A DNA stretch of 14,578 nt from Candidatus Omnitrophica bacterium UBA5776 (GTDB lineage Bacteria; Omnitrophota; Gorgyraeia; Gygaellales; Profunditerraquicolaceae). Shown one piece after another: positions 1-10,508 of the stretch. A model generated the notes under the pieces. The model was not told where the DNA came from. It did no database searches and saw nothing but the letters and a program-made list of their open reading frames with translations. Within the stretch, counting starts at the first letter, position 1. Every line of letters starts with the position of its first letter. The position numbers and the translations under genes are program-made. The stretch spans positions 147 to 14,724 of the forward strand of contig DIEK01000073.1 in NCBI GenBank assembly GCA_002418595.1, written 5' to 3'.

Positions 1-878
1 ACGGTTACGGCGAGCGCTGCGGCAACGCCGATCTTATTCCGATCATCGCCAACCTGCAGTTGAAAATGGGAGTGCGCTGTCTTCCCGCCGACAAATTGAA
101 AGGACTGACCAGATTGTCTCATTTCGTCAGCGAGATCAGCAATATGACGATCAGGAACGACCAGCCTTACAGCGGGACCTCGGCGTTCGCTCACAAAGGC
201 GGGGTGCACATTAACGCGGTGATGAAAAATTGCGCTACTTACGAGCACATCGATCCGGCGCTCGTAGGAAACAGGCGCAGGATGCTGCTTTCGGAACTCG
301 GGGGCAAGACCGGGATATTGCTGCGCGCCCGCGACCTGGAAATGGACTTGACCAAAAACGACCCCAAGACGAAGAAATTACTTAAACTGGTACAGGAACT
401 GGAGCATAAAGGATACCAGTTCGAGGCGGCGGAAGCCTCTTTCGAGCTGCTGCTGCAGAGGGAAATAAGGAAACACGAAAAATTCTTCGAACTGGAAGGT
501 TTCAGGGTGGTGGTGGAGCGCAGCCAGGACGGAAAAATAACCACCGAGGCGATTATAAAGATAAAAGTCAAGGGTTCCCGTGAGCATACCGCAGCCGAGG
601 GCGACGGCCCGGTCAACGCCTTGGATAACGCCCTGCGCAAGGCGCTCCAGGATTTCTATCCCAACCTCGCGCGTATGCACTTGAGCGATTTCAAGGTGCG
701 CGTGCTTAATGAAAAAGACGGTACCGCCGCCAAGGTGCGCGTTCTTATACAGTCGCAGGACGCCGGTGATACCTGGAATACGATCGGCGTTTCAGAGAAC
801 ATAATCGACGCCTCCTGGCAGGCTTTGTCGGACAGCGTGGAATATAAACTGCTTAAGGATAGAGCTTCCCGCGGTTAA
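1..878 (+). CDS. cimA: (R)-citramalate synthase, 3' part (5' end outside window)
   Basis: Condenses acetyl-CoA with pyruvate to (R)-citramalate, the first step of the threonine-independent route to 2-oxobutyrate and isoleucine. The frame is open from the left edge (first whole codon at nt 3, 291 codons visible), so this is the C-terminal part of a protein normally about 520-540 residues long. At the very edge it reads GYGERCGNADL, a DRE-TIM metallolyase signature near the end of the TIM barrel. The motif SAFAHKGGVHINAV follows (about nt 180-222) and carries conserved metal-site histidines. From about nt 500 the sequence matches a LeuA-type C-terminal allosteric dimer domain, where feedback by isoleucine is usual. 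The spacing and the wording of the HKGGVH segment favour CimA over 2-isopropylmalate synthase (LeuA) or homocitrate synthase, but the decisive N-terminal substrate pocket lies outside. An internal TTG at 60 is not a real start. The stop is TAA at 876-878. Confidence 0.94.
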   Translation, partial: GYGERCGNADLIPIIANLQLKMGVRCLPADKLKGLTRLSHFVSEISNMTIRNDQPYSGTSAFAHKGGVHINAVMKNCATYEHIDPALVGNRRRMLLSELGGKTGILLRARDLEMDLTKNDPKTKKLLKLVQELEHKGYQFEAAEASFELLLQREIRKHEKFFELEGFRVVVERSQDGKITTEAIIKIKVKGSREHTAAEGDGPVNALDNALRKALQDFYPNLARMHLSDFKVRVLNEKDGTAAKVRVLIQSQDAGDTWNTIGVSENIIDASWQALSDSVEYKLLKDRASRG

Positions 879-992
879 TCCCCTCCGCCCAGAAATCACC
901 GGGGCTTGAGGTTTTTAAAGTCGTAACCGTTGCCGAATATCGAAACGGGCTTCGTTCCGTAACCGCAGCCGGTTTTTACCCGGAGATTATTC

Positions 993-3734
993 ATGGAAGA
1001 AAATATAAACGAGATACCCATTCATTACAATCCCGCGGCTACCGAGGACAAATGGTACGGTTTCTGGGAAGATAAAGGTTATTTCGGGGTTTCTGCGGAT
1101 CCCGGGAAGAAACCTTTTGCCATCGTTATTCCTCCTCCCAATGTCACGGGTATTCTGCATATGGGACACGCCCTCAACGATACCATTCAGGATATACTTA
1201 TCCGGCAGCAGCGTATGCAAGGGAAGTCGAGCCTCTGGATGCCCGGGACAGATCACGCCGGCATCGCCACCCAGAATGTGGTGGAGAAGATGCTGATGAA
1301 GGAAGGACAGCGCAGGCAGGACCTCGGCCGCGAGAAATTTCTGGAGCGCGTCTGGCAGTGGAAAGAACAATACGGCTCAACCATCATAAAACAGCTCAGA
1401 AAACTCGGCGCATCCTGCGACTGGACGCGCGCGCGGTTCACCATGGATGAAGGATATTCCAGGGCGGTCACGGAGGTTTTTATCCGGCTTTACGAAAAAG
1501 GCCTTATTTACCGCGGTGAATACATTATCAACTGGTGCCCGCGATGCCAGACCGCCCTCGCAGACGAGGAGGCCCCGCACCATGAACTGGACGCGCATCT
1601 TTATTATCTCAAATATCCCTTGAAGGACGATCCCTCGCGGTCCGTGACGGTTGCCACTACCAGGCCGGAGACCATGCTTGGCGACACCGCGGTCGCGGTC
1701 AATCCCAAAGACAGGCGTTATAAGAAACTCGTCGGGAAAACGCTGCTTTTGCCTTTGACCGGCAGGGAGATAAAGATCATCGCCGACCCGGAAGTGGATG
1801 CCAGGTTCGGTACCGGAGCGGTCAAGGTTACCCCGGCGCACGATCCCAACGATTATCGTATGGGCAGAAAGCACGGACTGCAATTCATCAACGTGATGCA
1901 TCCGGACGGCAGGATGAACGAACTTGCCGGAGAGTATTCCGGGATGGACAGGTTTGAGGCCAGGGAAGTCGTGCTGGAAGATATGAAGGAGAAAGGCCTG
2001 CTGGAGAAGATAGAGCCGCATAAGCTTTCTGCCGGGCACTGCTACCGCTGCCACACCATAATCGAACCGTATCTTTCCAGGCAATGGTTCGTGAAGATGA
2101 AGCCGCTTTCTTTGCCCGCCATAGAAGCCGTCAAGAAGGGCAGAATCAAGTTCTATCCGAAACGCTGGACCAAGGTCTATTTGAACTGGATGGAGAACAT
2201 CCAGGATTGGTGTATCTCGCGGCAGATATGGTGGGGGCACCGACTGCCGGTTTATTACTGCGACAGCTGTCTTAAACGGCAGGAACAATCCACAGCCGAT
2301 AGTTCATCGCGCGCGGACAGGCCTTCCAGCCGGGAAAATGAGGGGATCATTGTATCCGGGATTAAACCGGAGAAATGCCCGGTCTGCGGGAACGCGCAGT
2401 TGCGTCAGGACGAAGATGTGCTCGACACCTGGTTTTCTTCCTGGCTCTGGCCGTTCGCCACTTTCGGCTGGCCGTTTGGGCAGGGGCAGGAAGAGGAGAA
2501 GAAAAAGAAAGAACTGTCGTATTTCTATCCCACTGATACCCTGACCACCGCCTCCGAGATCATCTTTTTTTGGGTGGCGCGCATGATTATGGCCGGGTTC
2601 GAGTTCATGGGGGATATACCGTTTAAAGACGTCTATATACACGGCACGGTAAGGGACAAGGACGGCAGGAAGATGTCCAAATCGCTGGGAAACAGCATCG
2701 ACCCGCTGGAAATAATCTCGCAATACGGCACCGACGCCCTGCGTTTCAGCCTGATCGCTATCACCGCCCAGGGACAGGACGTTTACCTTTCCAAGGAGCG
2801 GTTCGAGCAGGGCAGGAATTTTGCCAACAAGATATGGAACGCCTCGCGCCTGGTGAAGATGAGCCTTGAACCAGGGACAGGGGCGTTTGAGGCGTCCGCA
2901 GTTTCTTCCGACAAGAATTTAAACGTGGTCAACCGATGGATATTGAGCAGGCTTTCTGCCACCCTGAAGAAAACCGACGCCTCGCTCTCCGCTTTCCGCT
3001 TCAACGAGGCAGTCAACCTGCTCTACTCTTTTTTCTGGAAGGAATACTGCGACTGGTACCTGGAGATAATCAAACTTGATATGAAGGACCGGCAGAACCA
3101 GGCGGTGATGCTGCGCGTGCTGGAGAACTTTCTGGCCGCTCTGCATCCTTTCATGCCTTTTATCACCGAGGAGATCTGGCAGAAGCTTCCGCATGATGGC
3201 GATTCAGTGATGACGCGCGCCTGGCCGGGACATAAGGATTTGCGCCAGGACCGCAAGGCGGAGGCCTTTATGGAGGATATTTTTGCCGTGATCGCCGCTG
3301 TGCGCAACATCCGTCAGGAACTCGATATCCCGCCGCAGAAGGAGATACCAGCGGTCATAGCCGCTTCTTCGGCGGCGCAGGCAAAGTCGCTGGAGCCGCT
3401 TTCTGCGGTCATACGCCGCCTGGCGAGAATATCCGGTCTTGGTATTGAGAACGGGTATAAGCATAAACCGTCTTCGGCTGCCGTCGTGGCCGGCGGTATG
3501 CACGTGAGCGTTTTGCTTGAAGGCATAGTGGATATCGCGGCGGAGAGGGAAAAACTCCGCGTTAAGATGAATAATACCTCCGGGGTTATCCGCGGCAAGG
3601 AAGCTATGCTGGCAAAACCTGGTTTCGCGGACAAGGCCCCCAGGGAAATCGTGGATAAAGAAAAGGCCAGACTGCAGGAGTTGAAAGAGACCCTGGAAAG
3701 GTACCGCGGAATATATGAAGAATTGCGGAAATAA
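993..3734 (+). CDS. valS: valine--tRNA ligase (ValRS)
   Basis: Cytoplasmic class I aminoacyl-tRNA synthetase that charges tRNA-Val. All family landmarks are present in 913 residues (usual length 870-950). The HIGH motif is HMGH at residues 56-59, inside PPPNVTGILHMGHAL. The CP1 editing domain contains ATTRPETMLGDTAV. Two Cys pairs (C423/C426 and C462/C465) form a zinc ribbon. DVLDTWFSS and the KMSKS loop at 560-564 follow, then the anticodon-binding domain. The C-terminus (about residues 850-913) is a Lys/Glu-rich coiled coil, the tRNA-binding arm that distinguishes ValRS from IleRS and LeuRS. ATG 993 is preceded by GGAG at suitable spacing. A short Glu/Lys-rich insertion lies around nt 2475-2516. 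The 114-nt gap to cimA shows no clear terminator or T-box leader, and the 3' end overlaps nadC by 20 nt, which suggests an operon. Confidence 0.98.
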   Translation: MEENINEIPIHYNPAATEDKWYGFWEDKGYFGVSADPGKKPFAIVIPPPNVTGILHMGHALNDTIQDILIRQQRMQGKSSLWMPGTDHAGIATQNVVEKMLMKEGQRRQDLGREKFLERVWQWKEQYGSTIIKQLRKLGASCDWTRARFTMDEGYSRAVTEVFIRLYEKGLIYRGEYIINWCPRCQTALADEEAPHHELDAHLYYLKYPLKDDPSRSVTVATTRPETMLGDTAVAVNPKDRRYKKLVGKTLLLPLTGREIKIIADPEVDARFGTGAVKVTPAHDPNDYRMGRKHGLQFINVMHPDGRMNELAGEYSGMDRFEAREVVLEDMKEKGLLEKIEPHKLSAGHCYRCHTIIEPYLSRQWFVKMKPLSLPAIEAVKKGRIKFYPKRWTKVYLNWMENIQDWCISRQIWWGHRLPVYYCDSCLKRQEQSTADSSSRADRPSSRENEGIIVSGIKPEKCPVCGNAQLRQDEDVLDTWFSSWLWPFATFGWPFGQGQEEEKKKKELSYFYPTDTLTTASEIIFFWVARMIMAGFEFMGDIPFKDVYIHGTVRDKDGRKMSKSLGNSIDPLEIISQYGTDALRFSLIAITAQGQDVYLSKERFEQGRNFANKIWNASRLVKMSLEPGTGAFEASAVSSDKNLNVVNRWILSRLSATLKKTDASLSAFRFNEAVNLLYSFFWKEYCDWYLEIIKLDMKDRQNQAVMLRVLENFLAALHPFMPFITEEIWQKLPHDGDSVMTRAWPGHKDLRQDRKAEAFMEDIFAVIAAVRNIRQELDIPPQKEIPAVIAASSAAQAKSLEPLSAVIRRLARISGLGIENGYKHKPSSAAVVAGGMHVSVLLEGIVDIAAEREKLRVKMNNTSGVIRGKEAMLAKPGFADKAPREIVDKEKARLQELKETLERYRGIYEELRK

Positions 3735-4611
3735 TATAGAATACGAGAGGATAGTGTCGCAGGCACTGCGCGAGGATATCGGCAGCGGAGACGTTACCAC
3801 GGATTTCTTCGTGCCCGGAGGCTGTTCGGCTTCGGCTTCTTTCATCGCCGTCCGGGAGATGGTGGTCTGCGGCCTGGACATCGCCGCCGAGGTATTCAGG
3901 CAGGTTGACGGAAAGATCTCCTTCAGGAAACTGCGCAGGGAAGGCGAAAAAGTCCGGCGCGGCGCGGAACTGGCGCGCGTGAGCGGAAAGGCGCGTTCGC
4001 TGCTAAAGGGAGAGCGTGTCGCTATAAACTTCATAGGGATGCTTTCCGGGATAGCCACCCAGGCGCGCGCCTACGCCGATAAAGTGAAATCCTACGGCGT
4101 CAAAGTGGTGGATACGCGTAAGACTTTCCCCGGTTTGCGCTCCCTGCAGAAATACGCCGTGCGCACGGGCGGGGCTGATAACCACCGCAGCTGCCTGGAT
4201 GAAATGGTGCTGGTAAAGGACAACCATCTGGCGGCCTGCCCGAAAAGCGGCAAGCACCTTTATTTGAGCCGCGCGTTCTCAACGCTAAGGAACAGGTTCC
4301 CGCGCGGGAAGATGAAGATAGAGATAGAAGTAGAGACCCTGGATGACTTCCGCATGGCGCTTTCGCTTAAGCCGGACATCATTATGCTCGATAATATGAA
4401 ACCCGCCGATATCAAGAAAGCGGTGCGGTTGCGCGGCAAGGCGGGAAGGCGCGCTCCTTTGCTGGAGGTGTCGGGAGGGATTACGCTTTCCAATATTCGC
4501 GCTTACGCCGCCGCCGGCGCGGATATCATCTCCGTGGGGGCGCTCACCCATAACGTTAAATCGGCGGACATCAGTATGGAGTTCATCCCGGCGGCCGTAA
4601 AAGGCAGGTGA
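3715..4611 (+). CDS. nadC: nicotinate-nucleotide pyrophosphorylase (quinolinate phosphoribosyltransferase)
   Basis: Converts quinolinate and PRPP to nicotinate mononucleotide, CO2 and PPi in de novo NAD synthesis. The 298-residue length is normal for the family (275-300). Diagnostic motifs are ALREDIGSGDVTTD near the N-terminus, DTRKTFPG at residues 133-140, the adjacent YAVRTGGADNHR segment, LDNMKP, and the phosphate-binding region EVSGGI (251-256) followed by GADIISVGALTH. I kept ATG 3715, which overlaps the end of valS by 20 nt, because it puts the conserved ALRED motif about 16 residues from the start, as is usual. GTG 3754 has a better purine-rich sequence (GAGAGG) but would start inside the conserved block. 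No nadA or nadB is in view. The stop is 1 nt from the uvrB start, so translation is probably coupled. Confidence 0.96.
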   Translation: MKNCGNNIEYERIVSQALREDIGSGDVTTDFFVPGGCSASASFIAVREMVVCGLDIAAEVFRQVDGKISFRKLRREGEKVRRGAELARVSGKARSLLKGERVAINFIGMLSGIATQARAYADKVKSYGVKVVDTRKTFPGLRSLQKYAVRTGGADNHRSCLDEMVLVKDNHLAACPKSGKHLYLSRAFSTLRNRFPRGKMKIEIEVETLDDFRMALSLKPDIIMLDNMKPADIKKAVRLRGKAGRRAPLLEVSGGITLSNIRAYAAAGADIISVGALTHNVKSADISMEFIPAAVKGR

Positions 4612-4612
4612 A

Positions 4613-6579
<1,967 letters not shown>

Positions 6580-6583
<4 letters not shown>

Positions 6584-7362
6584 GAGTTAAGAAATCGTTC
6601 TTCGCGTTCGATATCGGTAATAGTAATATCACAGCCGGGATTTTTCTCGGTGAACGGTTGCTGCGCCGCGTGAATATCCCCACCGCGCGCGCTGAAAATT
6701 GCGGCGCAGTCCTGCGCAATATCGGAATAAAAGACGCGGAAGGTATGATTGTATGCAGCGTGGTTCCGGCGGCGACGCGGTCTCTTTGCCGCTGCCTGCG
6801 GCTGTGCTGTCCGTTGAAACCGGTGGTGGTGGGAGGCGGCGGAACGGTAGTCCCGATCAAGAATCTTTATAAGAAGCCTAAAGAAACAGGTCAGGATCGG
6901 CTGATTAACGCTTACGCCGCGGCTAAACTTTTCGGGGCGCCGTTGATTTGCGTTGATCTGGGGACAACTGTTACATTTGACGCGGTATCCGCACGGGGTG
7001 AATACCTGGGAGGTATGATATTTCCCGGGATGGATATGCAATTACGGGCTTTGTGCGGGGGGACCGCTCTGCTGCCGAAGGTCAAACTGCGGGCTCCTTC
7101 CGGATTGCTGGGCAAGCGTACGCAGGACGGTATGTTGAACGGCGTGGTGAGAGGTACCGCCGCAGTCTGCGATGGACTTTGCGCCGGGATGAAGAAACAG
7201 CTTGCAGGCAAGGCAGCGGTCATCGGCACCGGCGGAGACATACGGCTTATCAGCCGTTATACCCGCGTTTTCGACCGTATCGAGCCCGAACTGACGCTCC
7301 GAGGCTTGAGGATGCTGTATGAGTATTATAATAACAGGGCCGGTTCAGGCCTCGTTGAGTAA
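6580..7362 (+). CDS. coaX: type III pantothenate kinase
   Basis: Phosphorylates pantothenate, the first step of coenzyme A synthesis, and belongs to the ASKHA fold. It has 260 residues, typical for CoaX. The phosphate-binding motif DIGNS is at residues 11-15, the GQDR motif with the expected catalytic Asp is at 104-107 (D106), and the second phosphate loop DLGTTVTFD starts at residue 126. EYLGGMIFPGMDMQ and the C-terminal IGTGGDI segment also fit the family. The family usually needs a monovalent cation such as K+ or ammonium and is not feedback-inhibited by CoA; that is general family knowledge. The start overlaps the uvrB stop as ATGA and has GGGAGG 8 nt upstream. BirA, a frequent neighbour or fusion partner of CoaX, is absent here. 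Confidence 0.95.
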
Positions 7363-7445
7363 AAAGGATCGGATCGGAAGTATTGAGCGCAGAATCCGAA
7401 AAGGTAAGGGAAAGTGATGCGAGATATGGAGGATATCGCGAAGCC

Positions 7446-7787
7446 ATGAGAATAATATCGAAAACATTGGTTATAGACGAGTTGAAGCGGATGGCAGAGG
7501 AAGGGTTCGGCAATATGGTCAAGGCGGTCGTGGACACCGAACGCAGGCTGATAGCGGTTGATGCTGATTTGCATTCCGACCTGGAAGCCGCTTTGCTCAA
7601 TGATGGTTCTAAGCAAAAATATCTCTGGGGGATCAATCTTTATCCCGGCCTTCAGGAAGATTCTTTTATCGAATTCGATTCGATGATCAACCTTCGCCCT
7701 TCACAGGGTAATAAAAGCCGCGGCGTTGATGACGAAGAATTGCGCAGGGAGATAGCCGTCATAGTGGCGGAGAGGATAAAGAAATGA
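7446..7787 (+). CDS. DUF5674-like protein of unknown function
   Basis: A 113-residue protein that I match from memory to the DUF5674 family, mostly seen in uncultured bacterial lineages. The visible signature is MVKAVVDTERRLIAVDADLH, then a GSKQKYLWGINLYP block, then EFDSMINLRPSQGN. The mix of conserved His, Asp and Asn with GIN and SRGV motifs looks like a small alpha/beta protein, but no function is established and I do not assign one. I chose ATG 7446, preceded by GGAGG at 7428-7432, because the family-like sequence begins there (MRIISKTLVIDELKRMAEE). A TTG start at 7383 would add 21 Ser/Glu/Arg-rich residues that look non-conserved. The stop overlaps the next gene as ATGA, so the two are probably made together. 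It sits at the end of the long housekeeping operon. Confidence 0.72.
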   Translation: MRIISKTLVIDELKRMAEEGFGNMVKAVVDTERRLIAVDADLHSDLEAALLNDGSKQKYLWGINLYPGLQEDSFIEFDSMINLRPSQGNKSRGVDDEELRREIAVIVAERIKK

Positions 7788-8116
7788 ATTATCAGCATAA
7801 GGAGCTTGCCGCCGGACGCTGGCAGGAATTGACCTTTGTCGAGCAGATGGCTAATATAGGCAGCGAGGTGGAACGGGCCGTTAACTGGCGTTCCCGCAAT
7901 AATCCGGATTATGCGCGCCGCGCGGCCGAGCGCGCCCTGGAACTGACCGACCTGACCATAGGCGCGGCAAAAGGGTTTCCCCGCCTCAAGGAGCTTGCCA
8001 GGATGCGGGAAGCGATAGTGGACGATTTCTTCGGGGAGAACAGTTTTCATTCCACGGACGCCGCCTGGCGCAGCTACTTTCTTGCTTTTACCTTCGCGGC
8101 GAGAAGAACGCGATAA
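7784..8116 (+). CDS. small helical protein of unknown function, partner of the DUF5674-like gene
   Basis: A 110-residue soluble protein with predicted mostly helical content and no membrane segment or signal peptide. Visible features are an N-terminal block KELAAGRWQELTFVEQMANI, then IGSEVERAVNWRSRNN, an Arg/Ala-rich helix ending in LELTDLTI, and a C-terminal STDAAWRSYFLAFTFAAR block. I believe I have seen similar proteins beside DUF5674 genes in candidate-phylum genomes, but I cannot name a family. The ATGA overlap with the upstream gene and the tight spacing resemble a two-component complex or toxin-antitoxin-like pair. That is inference: no catalytic motif such as the HEPN Rx4-6H is visible. 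It is the last gene before the terminator at 8170-8196. Confidence 0.7.
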   Translation: MNYQHKELAAGRWQELTFVEQMANIGSEVERAVNWRSRNNPDYARRAAERALELTDLTIGAAKGFPRLKELARMREAIVDDFFGENSFHSTDAAWRSYFLAFTFAARRTR

Positions 8117-8169
8117 TATGTGTCCAGGATAAGAATAACTGAAATAGATTTGTTGTCGGTGTTTAAAAA

Positions 8170-8196
8170 TAAAACCCGGCGAGAACCGGTTTTTTT
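8170..8196 (+). terminator. rho-independent terminator closing the cimA-to-DUF5674 operon
   Basis: An inverted repeat AAAACC(C)GG / CCGGTTTT with one bulged C and a six-base loop (CGAGAA) runs directly into seven T residues ending at 8196. It lies 53 nt after the last stop codon and just before the hppA promoter, as expected for a unit boundary. Confidence 0.8.
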
Positions 8197-8198
8197 GA

Positions 8199-8227
8199 TT
8201 GACTGCCTTATAGAAACGTGATAGTCT
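8199..8227 (+). promoter_or_regulatory. predicted sigma70-type promoter of hppA
   Basis: TTGACT at 8199-8204 matches the -35 consensus at five of six positions. A 17-bp spacer leads to TAGTCT at 8222-8227, a weak -10 box rescued by an upstream TG (8219-8220) in the extended -10 position. It lies immediately after the upstream terminator and 84 nt before the hppA start. Confidence 0.5.
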
Positions 8228-8242
8228 GTTTTCTAAATTTTA

Positions 8243-8303
8243 CCCGGACAGGTTCCGGGGTGCCGGAAGTCTCCGGTATGGCTTTTCAACAGGCAAAAGG
8301 AGG
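8243..8303 (+). promoter_or_regulatory. structured 5' leader of hppA (three short hairpins, the last touching the ribosome binding site)
   Basis: Three consecutive hairpins can be drawn in the leader: CCCGG (8243-8247) with CCGGG (8255-8259); CCGGA (8263-8267) with TCCGG (8272-8276); and CTTTT (8282-8286) with AAAAG (8295-8299). The third would hide the 5' part of the ideal Shine-Dalgarno AAGGAGG (8297-8303). The repeated CCGG units allow alternative pairing. No known riboswitch class is recognised. Confidence 0.35.
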
Positions 8304-8311
8304 AAGTAGAG

Positions 8312-10411
8312 ATGTTTTCAGATTTTCTTTGGATGGCACCCGTAGGTTCGATCCTGGCGCTTTCGTTCGCGGCGTATCTGGCTTGTTTCATTATGAGACA
8401 GGACCAGGGTAACGACCGCATGAAGGAGATCGCCCTGGCGGTCAAGGTAGGCGCGCGCGCCTATCTTAAGAGGCAATACGCCGGAGTGGGCATATTCTTT
8501 GCCGTGGTCTCCCTGATATTGTTTTATTTGTCTTTTAAGAACTACCTGGCGATCTTCGTGCCGTTCGCCTTCCTTACCGGCGGTTTCTTTTCCGGCCTGT
8601 CCGGTTTTATCGGTATGACGGTAGCGACCAACGCCTCCAACCGCACGGCGCAGGCCGCCACTAAAAGCCTTAATTCAGGCTTGCGCGTTGCTTTTTCCAG
8701 CGGCGCGGTCATGGGTCTGGTGGTAGTCGGTTTAGGGCTGCTTGATTTGAGCATCTGGTATTATTTTCTCAATTGGTATTACGGAACGCACGCTCTTCCT
8801 TGCGGCATGGATAAAATAACCGCCATTACTTCCACTATGCTTTGTTTCGGCATGGGCGCCAGTTCGCAGGCGTTGTTCGCGCGCGTGGGAGGCGGTATAT
8901 TTACCAAGGCCGCAGACGTTGGCGCCGACCTTGTGGGTAAGGTCGAGGCTGGTATTCCCGAAGACGACCCGCGCAATCCGGCGGTAATCGCCGATAACGT
9001 GGGGGACAACGTGGGAGACGTCGCCGGCATGGGAGCCGATCTATACGAGTCATACGTGGGTTCCATTGTGGCGACTTCCGCGCTGGGCGTGGCGGCCGGT
9101 CTCGGTCTTGCCGGGGTCACTGTTCCCATGGTCATGGCGGCCGTGGGCGTGGTAGCCTCTATCATCGGGACGTTCTTCGTCAAGAGCAGTGAAGAGGCGA
9201 ACCAGAGGGTTTTACTTGCGGCCTTGAGAAAAGGCGTTTTTGCCAGTTCCTTTTTAGTCGCGGTGGTTTCTTTTTTTCTGGTCAAGGGAACGCTTGGTAT
9301 GCAGCATATCGGGGTCTATTATTCCGTGCTGGCCGGCTTGATCGCGGGCGTGATCATAGGCCTCTGCACCGAGTATTACACTTCCAGCAATTTTAAGCCG
9401 ACACAAGGCATCGCCGACTCGGCCTTGACCGGTCCGGCCACGGTAATTATCGGAGGTATGGCGGTAGGAATGATGTCCACCGCCGTTCCCGTAATAATAG
9501 TTTGTTTGGCGATCATGTTGAGTTTCTTCCTGTCGGGCGGCGCTTCTAATTACGGGGCAGGGCTTTATGGAATAGGGATATCGGCGGCAGGCATGCTTTC
9601 CACGCTCGGTATCACGCTTGCCACCGACGCTTACGGGCCGGTGGCGGATAATGCCGGGGGTAACGCGGAGATGTCTCATTTGCCTCCGGAGGTCAGGAAG
9701 AGAACCGATGCTCTGGACGCTCTGGGCAATACCACTGCGGCGACCGGAAAAGGGTTTGCCATCGGCTCCGCCGCTTTGACGGCTCTGGCGCTGATCGCGG
9801 CTTACCGCGACCAGGTGGCGCTTGCGGGCAAGGAGCTTTCTTTGAGCCTGCTTAATCCCAACGTTTTGATAGGGTTATTTCTGGGCGGGATGTTGCCGTT
9901 TCTTTTCTGCGCCTTGACAATGCGCGCCGTGGGGCGCGCCGCCGGAAAGATCGTGGTGGAGGTGCGCAGGCAGTTTAAGGAGATAACCGGTCTGTTAGAA
10001 GGCAAGGCTAAACCTGATTACGCGCGCTGCGTGGATATAGCCACCGCTGCCGCGCAAAAGGAAATGGTTCCGGCTTCTCTGCTGGCGATTGCCGCGCCCA
10101 TACTGGTGGGTATTTTCGTGGGAGTGGAAGCGGTCGTCGGATTGTTGACGGGTGCCACGGTCACCGGTTTCGTGCTGGCGGTAATGATGGCTAATGCCGG
10201 CGGGGCATGGGACAATGCCAAGAAGTTCATCGAAGAAGGGCATCACGGCGGTAAAGGGTCGATAGCCCACAAAGCGGGGGTTGTAGGAGATACCGTCGGC
10301 GATCCTTTCAAGGATACTTCCGGCCCCAGCTTGAACATTTTGATTAAGCTGATGTCCATGGTATCTATCGTGTTCGCGTCGTTCATAATCGCGAACAGTT
10401 TTTTTAAATAA
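8312..10411 (+). CDS. hppA: K+-dependent membrane-bound pyrophosphatase, probably Na+-translocating
   Basis: Integral membrane pump, about 16 helices in the family, that couples hydrolysis of cytoplasmic PPi to Na+ and/or H+ export. It has 699 residues. Active-site motifs are KAADVGAD (199-206), [20 protein letters not shown] starting at D228, [17 protein letters not shown], and [10 protein letters not shown] starting at G659. In [10 protein letters not shown] the positions that are Lys and Thr in K+-independent enzymes are Ala476 and Gly479, so the enzyme should be K+-dependent. Glu246 in DLYESYVGS sits where Na+-pumping members carry their key Glu. Na+ transport is therefore favoured, although Na+/H+ members share both features. 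The AAGGAGG ribosome site at 8297-8303 fixes ATG 8312. The gene has its own promoter and terminator. It recovers energy from the PPi released by biosynthetic reactions such as those of the upstream ValRS and NadC. Confidence 0.97.
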   Translation: MFSDFLWMAPVGSILALSFAAYLACFIMRQDQGNDRMKEIALAVKVGARAYLKRQYAGVGIFFAVVSLILFYLSFKNYLAIFVPFAFLTGGFFSGLSGFIGMTVATNASNRTAQAATKSLNSGLRVAFSSGAVMGLVVVGLGLLDLSIWYYFLNWYYGTHALPCGMDKITAITSTMLCFGMGASSQALFARVGGGIFTKAADVGADLVGKVEAGIPEDDPRNPAVIADNVGDNVGDVAGMGADLYESYVGSIVATSALGVAAGLGLAGVTVPMVMAAVGVVASIIGTFFVKSSEEANQRVLLAALRKGVFASSFLVAVVSFFLVKGTLGMQHIGVYYSVLAGLIAGVIIGLCTEYYTSSNFKPTQGIADSALTGPATVIIGGMAVGMMSTAVPVIIVCLAIMLSFFLSGGASNYGAGLYGIGISAAGMLSTLGITLATDAYGPVADNAGGNAEMSHLPPEVRKRTDALDALGNTTAATGKGFAIGSAALTALALIAAYRDQVALAGKELSLSLLNPNVLIGLFLGGMLPFLFCALTMRAVGRAAGKIVVEVRRQFKEITGLLEGKAKPDYARCVDIATAAAQKEMVPASLLAIAAPILVGIFVGVEAVVGLLTGATVTGFVLAVMMANAGGAWDNAKKFIEEGHHGGKGSIAHKAGVVGDTVGDPFKDTSGPSLNILIKLMSMVSIVFASFIIANSFFK

Positions 10412-10433
10412 GGACAATTAGCATAATAACTAA

Positions 10434-10468
10434 GGGGGCGTTCCCGCTGGGAACGCCCCCTTTTTTTT
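10434..10468 (+). terminator. strong rho-independent terminator of hppA
   Basis: A perfect 12-bp stem, GGGGGCGTTCCC (10434-10445) with GGGAACGCCCCC (10449-10460), has a three-base loop GCT and is followed by eight T residues (10461-10468). It lies 22 nt after the hppA stop codon and insulates hppA from the pilin-sigma-CHAT unit. Confidence 0.97.
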
Positions 10469-10472
10469 CTGC

Positions 10473-10500
10473 TTGCCATTTCTCCATAAGCTACTAAAAT
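10473..10500 (+). promoter_or_regulatory. predicted promoter of the pilin-sigma-CHAT operon, implying a leaderless transcript
   Basis: TTGCCA (10473-10478) and TAAAAT (10495-10500) each match the sigma70 consensus at five of six positions, with a 16-bp spacer. A transcript would start near 10506-10508, against the ATG at 10509. There is no Shine-Dalgarno sequence in the AT-rich stretch before that ATG, which agrees with a leaderless mRNA. Confidence 0.55.
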
Positions 10501-10508
10501 AATATATT

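Noticed and set aside
879..992. Terminator, promoter or T-box between cimA and valS
   Set aside because: There is only a weak imperfect dyad (ACGGG/TCCGT) and a short direct repeat CGTAACCG (922-929, 958-965). No T-run, promoter pair or T-box motif could be supported.
1377..2288. Long minus-strand open frame (303 codons) opposite valS
   Set aside because: It is antisense to the conserved catalytic and editing domains of ValRS, has no recognisable motif, and is what GC-rich antisense frames usually look like.
3204..4058. Minus-strand open frame (284 codons) spanning the valS/nadC junction
   Set aside because: It crosses two well-supported genes on the other strand and shows no domain or ribosome site.
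7383..7445. TTG start giving a 134-residue DUF5674-like protein
   Set aside because: The added 21 residues look unconserved, and ATG 7446 matches the start of the family-like sequence with GGAGG upstream. The TTG start remains possible.
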